Shown piece by piece: positions 45,265-54,422 of a stretch of DNA of 64,000 nucleotides. Numbering within the stretch: position 1 is the first letter of the stretch; every line of letters starts with the position of its first letter. The position numbers and the translations under genes were made by a program. The notes beneath the pieces are model-generated. The model had not been told where the DNA came from and searched no databases. It worked only from the letters and a program-made list of their open reading frames with translations. Origin of the DNA: JAXGMV01 sp040768445 (lineage in GTDB: Bacteria > Chloroflexota > Anaerolineae > Anaerolineales > Anaerolineaceae); NCBI GenBank assembly GCA_040768445.1, contig JAXGMV010000001.1, positions 1,674,001 through 1,738,000 on the forward strand, in the 5' to 3' direction.

Positions 45265-45624
45265 CTATTTTTTCTTTTTTCCTCGTCTAATTTCGACACC
45301 AGCGCTGGCTGCTCCTTCAATTGCCATGGTTTTTTCAACTTTTACACATAGTTTTTTCACGTTGAATTCTTTCATGCATAAATCTGCAATACCAGCTGCA
45401 AGCGCCTCAACGGTTTTTGTGTGAGCAGTATCAGCAAAAGCCAACACCTTGTCAGCGACTGCGGCGTAGTTGATTGAATCCTCAAGGCTGTCATTTTTGC
45501 CAGCCGATTTCAGATTGTGATCAAGAGATAGGTTGATTATGACCGGTTGCGGTTTGGTTCTCTCCCCGTCATTAACGCCAATGATAATGTTAGTGGTCAG
45601 GTCTTTGATAAAGATTTTGCCCAT
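45265..45624 (-). CDS. folB: Dihydroneopterin aldolase
   Basis: 119 aa FolB, which converts dihydroneopterin to 6-hydroxymethyl-dihydropterin in folate synthesis. Family elements are IFIKDLTTNIIIGVNDGER at the start, the catalytic-region motif SINYAAVADKVLAF near 51 and a C-terminal strand VKVEKTMAIEGAASAGVEI. The tail is Lys-rich (RRGKKKK). ATG 45624 follows CGGAGGATAAC. No other folate gene is adjacent. Confidence 0.9.
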   Translation of the reverse strand: MGKIFIKDLTTNIIIGVNDGERTKPQPVIINLSLDHNLKSAGKNDSLEDSINYAAVADKVLAFADTAHTKTVEALAAGIADLCMKEFNVKKLCVKVEKTMAIEGAASAGVEIRRGKKKK

Positions 45625-45813
45625 GTTATCCTCCGTTTAGTGATTGAAGTAAGTAATCCCCGATTTGATTTAATATCATTTTATAACAAAAGTTGAATTT
45701 ACGCTCAGGTATCTTATTTGAAAGATTTACATTATGTTAACAAAACAGGAGTACAATGCAATAGTTGTTACTCAGGCCACAGAAAACTGCGTTTTACCAG
45801 TTTGAAAGTGGTG

Positions 45814-45819
45814 TATAAT
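45814..45819 (+). promoter_or_regulatory. Candidate -10 for FmdB-type gene
   Basis: TATAAT, 38 nt before the start codon, without a clear -35. The remainder of 45625-45856 shows no feature I can name. Confidence 0.45.
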
Positions 45820-45856
45820 GAATTGTTTATTCAATTAGCTTGATCGGAGGAGGCTT

Positions 45857-46183
45857 ATGCCGATCTATACGTATCGTTGTGATAACTGTGGTGTACAGTT
45901 TGATCAGAGTCAAAAATTTAGTGATCCGTCCTTAACACGCTGTCCAGAGTGTGGCAAGAAAACTTTACATAAAGTCTACACACCTGTCGGAATAGTATTC
46001 AAGGGTTCAGGTTTTTACGCAACAGACAACCGGTCACCATCTGGCCAGGCTCCACGCACCAATGATCACCATTCTCATGAAAAATCTGAGTCTGGAACAT
46101 CCACCGAAACAAAAGCGGCTGAAACAAAACCAGCTGAGTCGAAATCAACAGAATCCAAGAAAGCTGAAACCGCAGCATCATAA
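45857..46183 (+). CDS. FmdB-type zinc ribbon protein
   Basis: 108 aa. The FmdB zinc ribbon fills residues 1-60: MPIYTYRCDNCGVQFD, RCPECGKKTLHKVY and GIVFKGSGFYATDNR, with two CxxC pairs. FmdB-like proteins were first seen beside formamidase genes; their role is usually described as putative regulatory. The C-terminal 45 residues are a low-complexity Glu/Ser/Thr/Lys/Ala repeat (AAETKPAESKSTESKKAET). ATG 45857 follows CGGAGGAGGCTT. A terminator follows. Confidence 0.9.
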   Translation: MPIYTYRCDNCGVQFDQSQKFSDPSLTRCPECGKKTLHKVYTPVGIVFKGSGFYATDNRSPSGQAPRTNDHHSHEKSESGTSTETKAAETKPAESKSTESKKAETAAS

Positions 46184-46213
46184 TTAGTTCTTAACACAAT
46201 CTGTTTATTAGAT

Positions 46214-46237
46214 AAACCCCGGTCACGCCGGGGTTTT
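46214..46237 (+). terminator. Terminator after FmdB-type gene
   Basis: AAACCCCGG (46214-46222) pairs with CCGGGGTTT (46228-46236), loop TCACG, with a short T-run. Confidence 0.85.
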
Positions 46238-46338
46238 CCCCTCAAATATCCTTGCTATTACAAGTATTCCATCTTAAGTGGTAATCTGTGCAAATGATTG
46301 GAATCTGGTTAGAATGAAAAACACCGGAGGTTCGGTTT

Positions 46339-46476
46339 ATGGCAAATAAAAAAACGACAAGCGATAAGAAAAAGCTGAGCTATGAAGCACGACAGCGGCG
46401 CAAACAGCAAATCATCTTTGGTGTGCTGGCGTTTATCATCATCCTTTCAATGATTATTACAACAATGCTGTTTTAG
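46339..46476 (+). CDS. Small 45-aa single-span membrane protein
   Basis: ATG 46339 follows CCGGAGG at workable spacing. The product has a Lys/Arg-rich first half (ANKKTTSDKKKLSYEARQRR) and one C-terminal hydrophobic span (QQIIFGVLAFIIILSMII). It ends 10 bp before the DUF4173 gene, so the two probably share an mRNA. The shape (basic tail plus one helix) suits a small membrane-complex subunit. No family recognised. Confidence 0.7.
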   Translation: MANKKTTSDKKKLSYEARQRRKQQIIFGVLAFIIILSMIITTMLF

Positions 46477-46486
46477 GAAATAGTAT

Positions 46487-48082
46487 ATGAATAACAACAA
46501 GTGGCTATTCTGGTGGACAGCCTTATTTACAGCTGTCTGTTTTGATTTTTTGTTTTGGGATAAAGCGCCTGGCATTTCATTTCCGATATTCATCCTCATC
46601 CTGGCTGGCGGACTTATCTTGCTTGGGCGGCGCAGTCAGACACGACTTGCGCATATCAATATACTTGTGACTGGTATTGCCCTCCTGCTTGCTGCAGCCT
46701 CAACTGTTCGCGATGAACCTTTTAGCAGGCTGGTCACTGTCGTCGCCAGTTTGGGATTGGTGTTGATTGTTTTCGTTACGTTCTTCACTGGTAACTGGGT
46801 ACACTACCGGATTTTTGATTATGCTGCAGCATTTTTTAAGTTGGTCATAGCAGCAATATCACGCGCAGTGTTCATCTTTTCAAATAACCCTTCACAAAAA
46901 TCTGATGGCAGCGGTGATGCGGAAGTTCCTTCCACTTCCCGAAGAGTTCTGTTATCTATTTTGCGCGGCTTATTAATTGCCGTACCGATCGTGTTTGTAC
47001 TCGGTGCCCTGTTGACCAGCGCCGATCCGATTTTTTCTCAACAATTGAAAACTGTTTTTGATTTTGACAACCTCGGTGAGTACGTCGTCCGGCTGGTAAT
47101 TATCGTGTTATTTGCCTACTTATATACAGGAGCGCTGCTGCATGCACTGCATCCAGAAAATGAAGAAGTTCGGTCAGATCCTAAAAGCAAATGGCTGAAA
47201 CCTTTTTTTGGATGGACGGAGGCGATCACGGTACTCTCAGCAGTGAATTTGCTGTATATTGCTTTTGTCACCGTACAATTACGCTATTTCTTCGGCGGGA
47301 ATGCCAACATTCAAATTGACGGTTATACCTATGCCGAGTATGCACGGCGCGGTTTTGGTGAACTGGTCGTGGTTGCTGTATTAAGTCTTTTCATTTACCT
47401 GGCACTGGGAGCGGTTGTTAAAGAAAACACTCACAGGCAGCGCGTTGTATTCTCAGGTTTGAGCATATTGATGAAGGGATTTGTGCTGGTAATCCTGTTA
47501 TCTGCCTTCCAAAGAATGCTGCTGTATGAGCAGGCTTATGGTTTTACCCGTCTCAGGATCTATGTGTTTATCTTTATCGCCTGGCTGGCAGTGCTGCTGG
47601 TATCGACCATCATTCTGGAGGCTATCAGCAGGCGGCAGCGTTTCCCGCTGGTACTACTGGGTGTTTTGACGGGTTTCGCTCTATCCTTTGGACTGATCAA
47701 TATCGATGGCTTAATCGTCAGGCAGAATTTTGTCCGGTTTGGTTCTGGATATCAACTGGATACGGTGTATCTCAGTGAGCTATCTAGCGATGCTGTACCA
47801 GCTATGATTGATTACTACAAAGATGCTGATGTTCCTGTGGAGATAAAAACTGCATTAGGTGAAGAACTGGCATGCCGGCATGAATCGTTCACAAGTGACC
47901 AACCAACTAAGTGGCAGTCTTATCATTTTGGAAGAACAAGGGCATTTAGTCTGCTTGATAGTAATCAGGCACTCTGGCCGGAATACACATTTACTATCAG
48001 GGACGGCATCAGGATGATTGATACCCCCACAGGCAGCCGGCCATGTGAAGCTTATCTCTACACGGAGTTCCTGCTGGACTGA
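46487..48082 (+). CDS. DUF4173/DUF4153-type multispan membrane protein
   Basis: 531 aa with about twelve membrane segments through residue ~410, then a ~120-residue soluble tail rich in charged residues. The central motif GYTYAEYARRGFGELVVVAV near residue 282 is the family hallmark (Y-A-x-x-G-F). A serine-rich break (SNNPSQKSDGSGDAEVPSTS) lies near 131. The tail carries YLSELSSDAVPAMIDYYKDA, like related proteins with a periplasmic tail. Function of the family is unknown; it often appears near regulators of cell-envelope stress. Confidence 0.82.
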   Translation: MNNNKWLFWWTALFTAVCFDFLFWDKAPGISFPIFILILAGGLILLGRRSQTRLAHINILVTGIALLLAAASTVRDEPFSRLVTVVASLGLVLIVFVTFFTGNWVHYRIFDYAAAFFKLVIAAISRAVFIFSNNPSQKSDGSGDAEVPSTSRRVLLSILRGLLIAVPIVFVLGALLTSADPIFSQQLKTVFDFDNLGEYVVRLVIIVLFAYLYTGALLHALHPENEEVRSDPKSKWLKPFFGWTEAITVLSAVNLLYIAFVTVQLRYFFGGNANIQIDGYTYAEYARRGFGELVVVAVLSLFIYLALGAVVKENTHRQRVVFSGLSILMKGFVLVILLSAFQRMLLYEQAYGFTRLRIYVFIFIAWLAVLLVSTIILEAISRRQRFPLVLLGVLTGFALSFGLINIDGLIVRQNFVRFGSGYQLDTVYLSELSSDAVPAMIDYYKDADVPVEIKTALGEELACRHESFTSDQPTKWQSYHFGRTRAFSLLDSNQALWPEYTFTIRDGIRMIDTPTGSRPCEAYLYTEFLLD

Positions 48083-48094
48083 GCGATATGATCG

Positions 48095-48781
48095 CTATCC
48101 TGCCATCAGATAACTGATAACCTCAGCTGTAGAATCAACAATCAAGTTGGCGCCAGCTCTCTGAAGTTCTGAAACGGTGCCAAATCCACATAATACACCA
48201 ATGGTCTGGCTGCCGGCAGCCAGACCAGCTTTTATATCAACTGTTGTGTCGCCAATCATGGCGATTTCGTGCGGCTCAACCCCCATAATCTCAGCCGCTT
48301 TTACTATCGGGTGGGGATATGGCTTGGTGTAGAGACAGGTTTGGGCTGTGATGATGATTTTGAAATATCTCTCCAGACCAAACTGCTGCAGGAACGCCCG
48401 TGTGCTTCTTTCGTCTCTGGCACTGACAACTGCCATGGGGTAGCTGGTACTGAGTATATCCAGCATCTCTCTAATACCAGAGATCAGCAGAAAGTGAGTG
48501 GGTTTTTTGCCAATAGCGCGCTTTGCCATCCAGTTAAAAACAGCAGCCAGTTCATCATCAAGGTGCAGCCTATCCAACAGGTTATAGACGAAATTTCCAG
48601 GCGATTCCAGAACCATGATTGTCCTGCGAGCAAGCCGGCTGATCACAGGTTGTGGTATTACACAGTGCAGGGGTTTAAAAAGGGTTGCAGCACGGTTCAC
48701 CCACATATCATCCGTGTCACTGAGCGTGCCATCAACATCAAAACACAGGGCTTTTATCCGATTTACTGCCAGGTTGTGCAT
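48095..48781 (-). CDS. HAD-superfamily hydrolase (phosphoglycolate phosphatase-like)
   Basis: 228 aa. Motif I CFDVDGTLSDTDDM near residue 13, motif II Ser in VVSARDERST near 123, motif III Lys in TKPYPHP near 152 and motif IV GDTTVDIKAG near 173. A helical cap (about 30-95) places it in subfamily IA, like Gph, but the cap sequence is divergent and the substrate unknown. It lies 26 bp downstream of the C39-TPR gene and converges on the DUF4173 gene. Confidence 0.85.
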   Translation of the reverse strand: MHNLAVNRIKALCFDVDGTLSDTDDMWVNRAATLFKPLHCVIPQPVISRLARRTIMVLESPGNFVYNLLDRLHLDDELAAVFNWMAKRAIGKKPTHFLLISGIREMLDILSTSYPMAVVSARDERSTRAFLQQFGLERYFKIIITAQTCLYTKPYPHPIVKAAEIMGVEPHEIAMIGDTTVDIKAGLAAGSQTIGVLCGFGTVSELQRAGANLIVDSTAEVISYLMAG

Positions 48782-48807
48782 CGGGTCATCCTTGAATGGG
48801 TGTCGGT

Positions 48808-50103
48808 TTAGTTTGTTAATAAGTAATTGATGGCATACACTGCATCAGGGTAGCCGGGTCGGGCTTCTAAAGCAGCATTGAAAGAAGCCAAAGCCTCTTC
48901 TCTGTTGCCATCCCTGAAAAGCGCCCAACCGCGCCATAAAAGCGCTTCTTCTGAATTTGCTGTCACTTTGAGGGCATACTCAGTGATAGAGAGCAGGTCC
49001 TGGTTGCGGTTAGCATGGAAGTATGCCAGGAATGGACCAAACTGATAGCGCAGCATGCGCTGGGGTAATTCCAATTCACGCGCTGTGTCATACGCAGAAG
49101 CTGCGTCACTGTATTCCTGGAAGTAGGTCAGGTTTGTACCGAGATTGAACCAGGCAAATGCGTTTTCAGGATCAATTTCTGTTTCCAGTTTTGCAGTCTG
49201 TAATGCATTTTTCCGGTTGATGTCCACATCCCAGTCCTCTCCCAGGATTTCTGTCACCCGGTATTCATCTTCCGGGCGATAGATCAACAGGAAGACACGG
49301 TTGAAAGCCTGCCAGTTACGATCCAACTGCTCGAATGTCACAATTTGGTTTGGGCCAACAAAAGAATCCTGGACAATAAACGTTTCGGTTGTCTTATCGT
49401 AGCCTGTGACCAGGCGGTAATGACCGGACCAAAGGTCATCATTGTTCCAATACCTCTCATTCAGCAGGAATGATTCTTCAACCACTACGGGAATGCCGGC
49501 GGCGATGAACTGCTGAAGCATCTCGAGGTTGCCATCTACTCGGTAGATGGCATTCAACCAGCCGACGTTACTGGCGACGTAATAGATTAACTCATCGATA
49601 TTGACATTTCTATCAGCTTTGATCGTTTTAATTTGATCTGAAATATCAAACTGGTCACCATCCCATCCGTAATAATTCAGATACATTGACAGCGCGACCG
49701 GTCCGCAGCTGTTCCAATCCTGTCGTTCGTAGCCAGGCGGTTCCAGAACGACCCTATCCGGCACAGGGGTTGGTGTTGGGCTTGGTGGCGCTGTGTTAAC
49801 CACCGTTGGGACAGCAGTCGCTGCTTGCGGTGTGACTGTAGGGCTTTTTGGTGTGGATGTTTGGAGCGTGACTGCCTGAGCTGGTGATCCACTTCCATGT
49901 TCCGGTGTTGGCATCTCACCGATGGGGTTGAAAAGCGTCCGAATGCGTGTGCTGGCAGCGTCAAAGCGCCACGCGAGACGTGAATTGACCGCCGGGAGTT
50001 GGTACAGCAGAGCAAAGAAAAGGATTGCCCCCGCAGCGCCAAGGATAAATCTTATTAGGTTGCTGCGGTTTCCAAGTAATGATGTGAATGTGTTTTTTTC
50101 CAT
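48808..50103 (-). CDS. Membrane-anchored C39-type peptidase with TPR tail
   Basis: 431 aa. One membrane segment at about 15-35, then a Pro/Thr/Gln-rich linker (SPTVTPQ, PPSPTPTPVPD) to residue ~115. The C39-like papain fold follows, with the catalytic Cys in DWNSCGPVALSMYL near 132, His in SGHYRLVTGYD near 226 and Asp/Asn in FIVQDSFVG. Residues 305-431 carry three TPR units. The combination suggests a surface protease whose targets are docked through the TPRs; this is inference. Confidence 0.85.
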   Translation of the reverse strand: MEKNTFTSLLGNRSNLIRFILGAAGAILFFALLYQLPAVNSRLAWRFDAASTRIRTLFNPIGEMPTPEHGSGSPAQAVTLQTSTPKSPTVTPQAATAVPTVVNTAPPSPTPTPVPDRVVLEPPGYERQDWNSCGPVALSMYLNYYGWDGDQFDISDQIKTIKADRNVNIDELIYYVASNVGWLNAIYRVDGNLEMLQQFIAAGIPVVVEESFLLNERYWNNDDLWSGHYRLVTGYDKTTETFIVQDSFVGPNQIVTFEQLDRNWQAFNRVFLLIYRPEDEYRVTEILGEDWDVDINRKNALQTAKLETEIDPENAFAWFNLGTNLTYFQEYSDAASAYDTARELELPQRMLRYQFGPFLAYFHANRNQDLLSITEYALKVTANSEEALLWRGWALFRDGNREEALASFNAALEARPGYPDAVYAINYLLTN

Positions 50104-50203
50104 TGCCGCTAATTCTACCTGAAATTAGTAATGGTTCCAGATGATATAATTCCGATAAACAAACTCATAATATAAGCCAACAAACGGTGATTAGTTTAAT
50201 AAT

Positions 50204-50233
50204 TTGAGGTAAACAGAGACGCTGGGTTATAAT
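50204..50233 (+). promoter_or_regulatory. Promoter overlapping the annotated-type start of miaB
   Basis: TTGAGG (50204-50209), 18-bp spacer, TATAAT (50228-50233). The -10 overlaps an ATG at 50232, while the expected start falls at the next ATG, 50241. Confidence 0.7.
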
Positions 50234-50240
50234 GCAGCCT

Positions 50241-51554
50241 ATGAAATATCACATTTGGACCGAGGGATGCCAGATGAACGTAGCAGACTCGCTGCGTGTA
50301 GCATCTGCGCTTGAACATTTTGATTATGAAGCAACCAATAATCCGGCAGAAGCTGATGTTATTGTGTTGAATACCTGCGTGGTCAGGCAGAGCGCTGAAG
50401 ATAAAGCGCTGGGTCGTCTCAGCTCACTGAGACCGCTGAAAGATAAAAACCCTAACTTGATTATTAATGTGATGGGCTGTTTGATAGGCGTGCGGGGTAA
50501 TGAACATCTGAAAAAGAAGTACCCATATGTTGATGTATTTTCTCCACCGTCGGATCCTATGCCGCTGATCAATTACCTGCTCCAAAGAAGTGGGCAGGAA
50601 GATGACTCACAACAAACAGCTGATCGTTTTGCAGTCATGGACGGCGACCTGCTGATACCTGAAAATCTTAAGGGTTCACTTGTATCCAGTTACATCTCGG
50701 TTGTACTGGGCTGTTCTCATGCCTGTACCTACTGCATCATCCCTTACCGGCGCGGCATTGAACACAGCCGTCCACCAGAGGAAATATTCAACGAAGCACG
50801 GGCGTTGGTACAGCAAGGCGTGCGTGAAATTACCTTATTGGGGCAAATTGTTGATCGCTATGGCAAGGACAAGCCGGATTACCCCAGTCTTGCGGCACTG
50901 CTTGAGCGCTTGAGCCGCATAGAGGGGCTTGCCAGGCTGCGCTTCCTAACCTCGCATCCAAATTGGATGACCGATGAGCTGCTTGACTGCGTTGCAGATA
51001 ACCCGCTTGTGATGCCGCACATCGAAGTGCCTGCCCAGGCTGGAGATGATGAGGTTTTGGCTGGTATGAAGCGTGGTTATACCGCTGCACAGTATCGCGA
51101 CCTTGTCCAGCGTATCAGGGATCGAATTCCTGGTGTGTCAATTGCCACCGATATCATTGTCGGTTTCCCGGGTGAAACAGAAAAACAGTTCCAAAACACT
51201 TATGACATGCTGGCTGAACTCAAGATGGATGTTGCGCATTTGGCACGCTATTCACCCAGGACAGGCACAGTCTCTGCCAGTCGCATGGTAGATGATGTTC
51301 CTGATGCTGAAAAATGGCGCCGATTTCGCCTGCTTGAGGAACTGCAGGAGACCATTTCGGCAGAGATTCATGCTCGTCACCAGGACCAGGTTGTTCCAGT
51401 ATTGTTTGAAGATAAACGCAAGAATCGCTGGAAAGGGCGAACGCCAACCAACAAGCTGGTTTTTGTTGACTCGGATAACAACCTGAGAGGTGTAGAGTCT
51501 GATGTTAAAATCACCTGGACTGGACCCTGGTCAATGATTGGCGAACTGCTGTGA
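50241..51554 (+). CDS. miaB: tRNA-2-methylthio-N6-dimethylallyladenosine synthase MiaB
   Basis: 437 aa radical-SAM methylthiotransferase. N-terminal cluster cysteines appear in EGCQMN, NTCVVR and VMGCLIG; the radical-SAM triad is in GCSHACTYCIIPYRRG near residue 155. A C-terminal TRAM-like domain ends the protein (KNRWKGRTPTNKLVFVD). The motif normally GQNVNSYG reads GQIVDRYGKD, a variant typical of some MiaB-like branches, so MtaB-type activity cannot be excluded. ATG 50241 is preferred over 50232 because the latter is inside the -10 element; the mRNA would be leaderless. Confidence 0.9.
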   Translation: MKYHIWTEGCQMNVADSLRVASALEHFDYEATNNPAEADVIVLNTCVVRQSAEDKALGRLSSLRPLKDKNPNLIINVMGCLIGVRGNEHLKKKYPYVDVFSPPSDPMPLINYLLQRSGQEDDSQQTADRFAVMDGDLLIPENLKGSLVSSYISVVLGCSHACTYCIIPYRRGIEHSRPPEEIFNEARALVQQGVREITLLGQIVDRYGKDKPDYPSLAALLERLSRIEGLARLRFLTSHPNWMTDELLDCVADNPLVMPHIEVPAQAGDDEVLAGMKRGYTAAQYRDLVQRIRDRIPGVSIATDIIVGFPGETEKQFQNTYDMLAELKMDVAHLARYSPRTGTVSASRMVDDVPDAEKWRRFRLLEELQETISAEIHARHQDQVVPVLFEDKRKNRWKGRTPTNKLVFVDSDNNLRGVESDVKITWTGPWSMIGELL

Positions 51555-51724
51555 CTTTTCCTGTTGATCTCAGAGATCAAGATCAGGCATACTCGGATTG
51601 ACATATAATAAAGGGGAGATTACCAGATCGGAATGTTATTTATTACAAAAGAGACATTGGCAACCAGAAAAATAAACCCATTGGCAGGGTGTTTCATCCA
51701 GGCCATAATTTTTGCTCAGGTGTT

Positions 51725-52429
51725 ATGAAAAAGTTTTTCTGGCTGCTCATTCTAATCATCCCGATTATCGTGGTTGCAGTCTCCTTGTTTACCCGTTACC
51801 AGGGAATGTTGACCGGAAGGGGATCGATGCTGAGGGAATGGTTTTCTACGAAAAATCCGGAATGGATGGTAGATGCCGGCGATCGATGCGATGATGCTGT
51901 TTTCATCTACCCGACGAGCGGATACATTGGTTTCCTGCGGGATGATTCTTTCAGACCCGGTCATCGTCATTCAGGAATTGACATTTTTGGCGGGGAAGAA
52001 CCGGGTAACACGCCGGTGGTTGCTGCGGCTGATGGCTATCTTACCCGGCTGCCGGAATGGAAATCCAGCGTCATCATCAGGGTGCCAAATGACCCGCTTG
52101 TTCCTGGGAGGCAGATCTGGCTGTACTACACCCACATGGCATCGGTCGCTGGAAAGTCTTTTATTGATGAAGCATATCCTGCCGGATCGATGGAGATACC
52201 TGTAAGAGCGGGTGATCTGTTAGGTTACCAGGGTAATTATTCCGGAGACCCGGTCAACCCGACCGGCGTTCATTTGCACTTCTCAATTGTCAGGGATGAT
52301 GGCAGCGGCGAATTTTTAAATGAACTTGAGATTGCAAATACGCTTGACCCGTCGCCCTACTTCCAACTGCCGCTGAATGGTAAAAATAATACAGGGGATG
52401 TTCCTCTGTGCAGTGCCAGCAATGATTAA
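51725..52429 (+). CDS. M23 family metallopeptidase (LytM-like)
   Basis: 234 aa from ATG 51725; the longer frame places a hydrophilic stretch before the membrane signal. An N-terminal signal anchor (about residues 3-22) is followed by a lysostaphin/LytM domain with the zinc motifs GHRHSGIDIFG (H-x3-D) near 80 and HLHFSI (HxH) near 182. Such enzymes cut peptidoglycan cross-bridges, or act as degenerate activators of amidases; here both zinc motifs are intact. Single gene between miaB and the AAC(3)-like gene. Confidence 0.9.
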   Translation: MKKFFWLLILIIPIIVVAVSLFTRYQGMLTGRGSMLREWFSTKNPEWMVDAGDRCDDAVFIYPTSGYIGFLRDDSFRPGHRHSGIDIFGGEEPGNTPVVAAADGYLTRLPEWKSSVIIRVPNDPLVPGRQIWLYYTHMASVAGKSFIDEAYPAGSMEIPVRAGDLLGYQGNYSGDPVNPTGVHLHFSIVRDDGSGEFLNELEIANTLDPSPYFQLPLNGKNNTGDVPLCSASND

Positions 52430-52461
52430 GGGATTTTTTGAGTGCATAGTTCGTTAAGCCT

Positions 52462-53283
52462 ATGATATTAACTATACGCGACGTTGTGAATGGCATTAGA
52501 GATCTGGGGATCGGACATGACACGCCGGTTTTCATCCACGCGTCGCTTTCAGAAATTGGTGACGTGCGTGGTGGACCGGAAGCGGTAATCGGAGGGCTGC
52601 TGATGTGTTTTGAAACCATTCTGATGCCCGCTTTTACCTATAAGACGATGTTGATACCGGGTGCTGGACCGGTGAACAACGGAATTGAATATGGTGCTGG
52701 AAAGACACTAAACCGCCTGGCATCATTCTATGAGCCTGATTTGCCTGCTGATCGAACACTGGGCGTTATCTCCGAATCATTTCGCAAGCACCCCAATGCT
52801 GAGCGTTCAACTCATCCACTCTTATCTTTTTCTGGTGTCAATGCCAGCAGTTACCTGCGCGCTCAGAATTTTGATGATCCGCTGGCGCCGCTGCGCCTGC
52901 TGAGTGATAAAAATGGGTGGGTAATCTTGATGGGCGTTGAACAGAAGTCAAATACCGGCATCCATTTTGCAGAAAAACAGGCTGAGCGTAAACAATTTAC
53001 CCGCTGGGCTTTGACGCCGTTAGGGGTTAAAGAGTGCCGCAACTTCCCTGGCTGCTCTGATGGATTCAACGATGTTGATCCGTTTTTACGCAGTGTCAGC
53101 CGTGAGTTGTATATTGGACAGGCAAAAGTTAAAGCTGTTCCAATCAGGGATATGGTTCGGATCCTGGTTAATTGTCTCGAAAAAGATCCGCTGGCATTTT
53201 TATGCCGGCGAACCGAATGCCTGCCATGTCTGGCTGTCAGGCAGCATGTTCATGAACAAAGAGCTCGGACCAACGCAGGTTAG
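52462..53283 (+). CDS. AAC(3)-family N-acetyltransferase
   Basis: 273 aa of the antibiotic-acetyltransferase (AAC(3)/YokD) family. Shared elements are VFIHASLSEIGDVRGGPEAV near residue 23, MPAFTYKTM near 54, a THPLLSFSGVNAS segment near 113 and TGIHFAEKQAERK near 169. Family members transfer acetyl from acetyl-CoA to aminoglycosides, but many chromosomal relatives are not resistance genes. The Cys-rich C-terminus (FLCRRTECLPC) is unusual. No resistance context is visible. Confidence 0.83.
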   Translation: MILTIRDVVNGIRDLGIGHDTPVFIHASLSEIGDVRGGPEAVIGGLLMCFETILMPAFTYKTMLIPGAGPVNNGIEYGAGKTLNRLASFYEPDLPADRTLGVISESFRKHPNAERSTHPLLSFSGVNASSYLRAQNFDDPLAPLRLLSDKNGWVILMGVEQKSNTGIHFAEKQAERKQFTRWALTPLGVKECRNFPGCSDGFNDVDPFLRSVSRELYIGQAKVKAVPIRDMVRILVNCLEKDPLAFLCRRTECLPCLAVRQHVHEQRARTNAG

Positions 53284-53343
53284 GAAAATTGTTTTTTAAA
53301 CGTCATTTTTTCGACAGTCATACGCTTGAATTATTAAAGACAG

Positions 53344-54420
53344 GTGTCCGACATCAGGATAAATGTTATGCACTACACCGGTGACTTGAAAGATAAATTC
53401 ATCAACCAGATAGACCCGATCGTTATTACAGATTTATCGGGTGTGATTCTTGAAGCTAATGATAAGTTTGTGGAAATTACTGGTTTTAGTCTTGAAAAAT
53501 TATGCTGCGCACATATCACACAGTATGAACAGCAATCTGGAAAAGTTCTGAATTATGAATTTCAAAATAGTGCTGTGATTGATATCTCAGGTTCTAACTT
53601 ACTTACTGCAGAGGGTGATTTTTTGCCGGCAGATCTGTACGTATGTCAGATGATATCCGGGCAAGTCCCTTACCTGCAGTGGACCTACCGGATTGTAGCT
53701 GACTCTTTCCAGTTGGATGAATACAGTGCCATGATCGTACACGATTTGCGAACACCGTTAGCAAATATCATCACCAGCCTGGATTTGCTTGATACCCTTC
53801 CGGCAGTCAACAGCAGCAGCGATGTACAAGAATTGATCCGGATTGCGCGTCACTCGGCTGGACAATTGTCTGATGACCTGTCAAACTTGCTTGACAGCCG
53901 TCATCTCCTTTCCGGTCGTAGCCTGATAAAGATGGATTGGACTGAAATGTCTGCAGTAATCCAGGAGGCGGTTGCGCTGGTTATACCAGCTTCCGATGAG
54001 CGCCGGCAAACGATTCAATGCAGCCCAGTTAACATACCCAGGTTAATAGCTGATGAAGACATGCTTAGACGGGCAATAACCAACCTGCTGGAAAACGCTG
54101 TGAAGTTCAGCCCTATTGGTGGTGAAATATCTGTCTCTGCAGAATCATGCGGCGGCTCGCTGGTAATTACTGTAACAAATTCTGGGTTGACTGCAGGTAA
54201 ACGGTTGAAAGCACAAATTGGTGAAAAATCGACTGCTCAAACCGGGGTCAGAGAGCCAAGGGGGTATGGATTGGGTCTGGCATTTTGCGATTTGGCAGTA
54301 AAAGCACATGGCGGTGAACTCAAAAGCCGGGTAAACAGGGATGACAGCCGCACCTATTCCATCTTTTTGCCGCTCAATAATAATTTCGACCTTACTGGTA
54401 CAATTAAGGATGAGGTGTAA
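53344..54420 (+). CDS. PAS-domain sensor histidine kinase
   Basis: 358 aa, no membrane segment, so a cytoplasmic sensor. A PAS-like region fills residues 20-120 (DPIVITDLSGVILEANDKF, EITGFSLEKL). The dimerisation box IVHDLRTPLANIITSLD holds the phospho-His near 137. The ATPase domain has N box LLENAVKFSP near 252 and G2 box GYGLGLAFCDLAVKAHGG near 305; the region between is shortened and the D box weak. Start GTG 53344; ATG 53368 is possible. No response regulator is adjacent; the next gene is an MBL-fold protein 2 bp away. Confidence 0.85.
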   Translation: MSDIRINVMHYTGDLKDKFINQIDPIVITDLSGVILEANDKFVEITGFSLEKLCCAHITQYEQQSGKVLNYEFQNSAVIDISGSNLLTAEGDFLPADLYVCQMISGQVPYLQWTYRIVADSFQLDEYSAMIVHDLRTPLANIITSLDLLDTLPAVNSSSDVQELIRIARHSAGQLSDDLSNLLDSRHLLSGRSLIKMDWTEMSAVIQEAVALVIPASDERRQTIQCSPVNIPRLIADEDMLRRAITNLLENAVKFSPIGGEISVSAESCGGSLVITVTNSGLTAGKRLKAQIGEKSTAQTGVREPRGYGLGLAFCDLAVKAHGGELKSRVNRDDSRTYSIFLPLNNNFDLTGTIKDEV

Positions 54421-54422
54421 TC

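Noticed and set aside
52462..53283. Aminoglycoside resistance gene
   Set aside because: The family is right, but no mobile context or resistance neighbours exist and many chromosomal members have other roles, so only the family is named.
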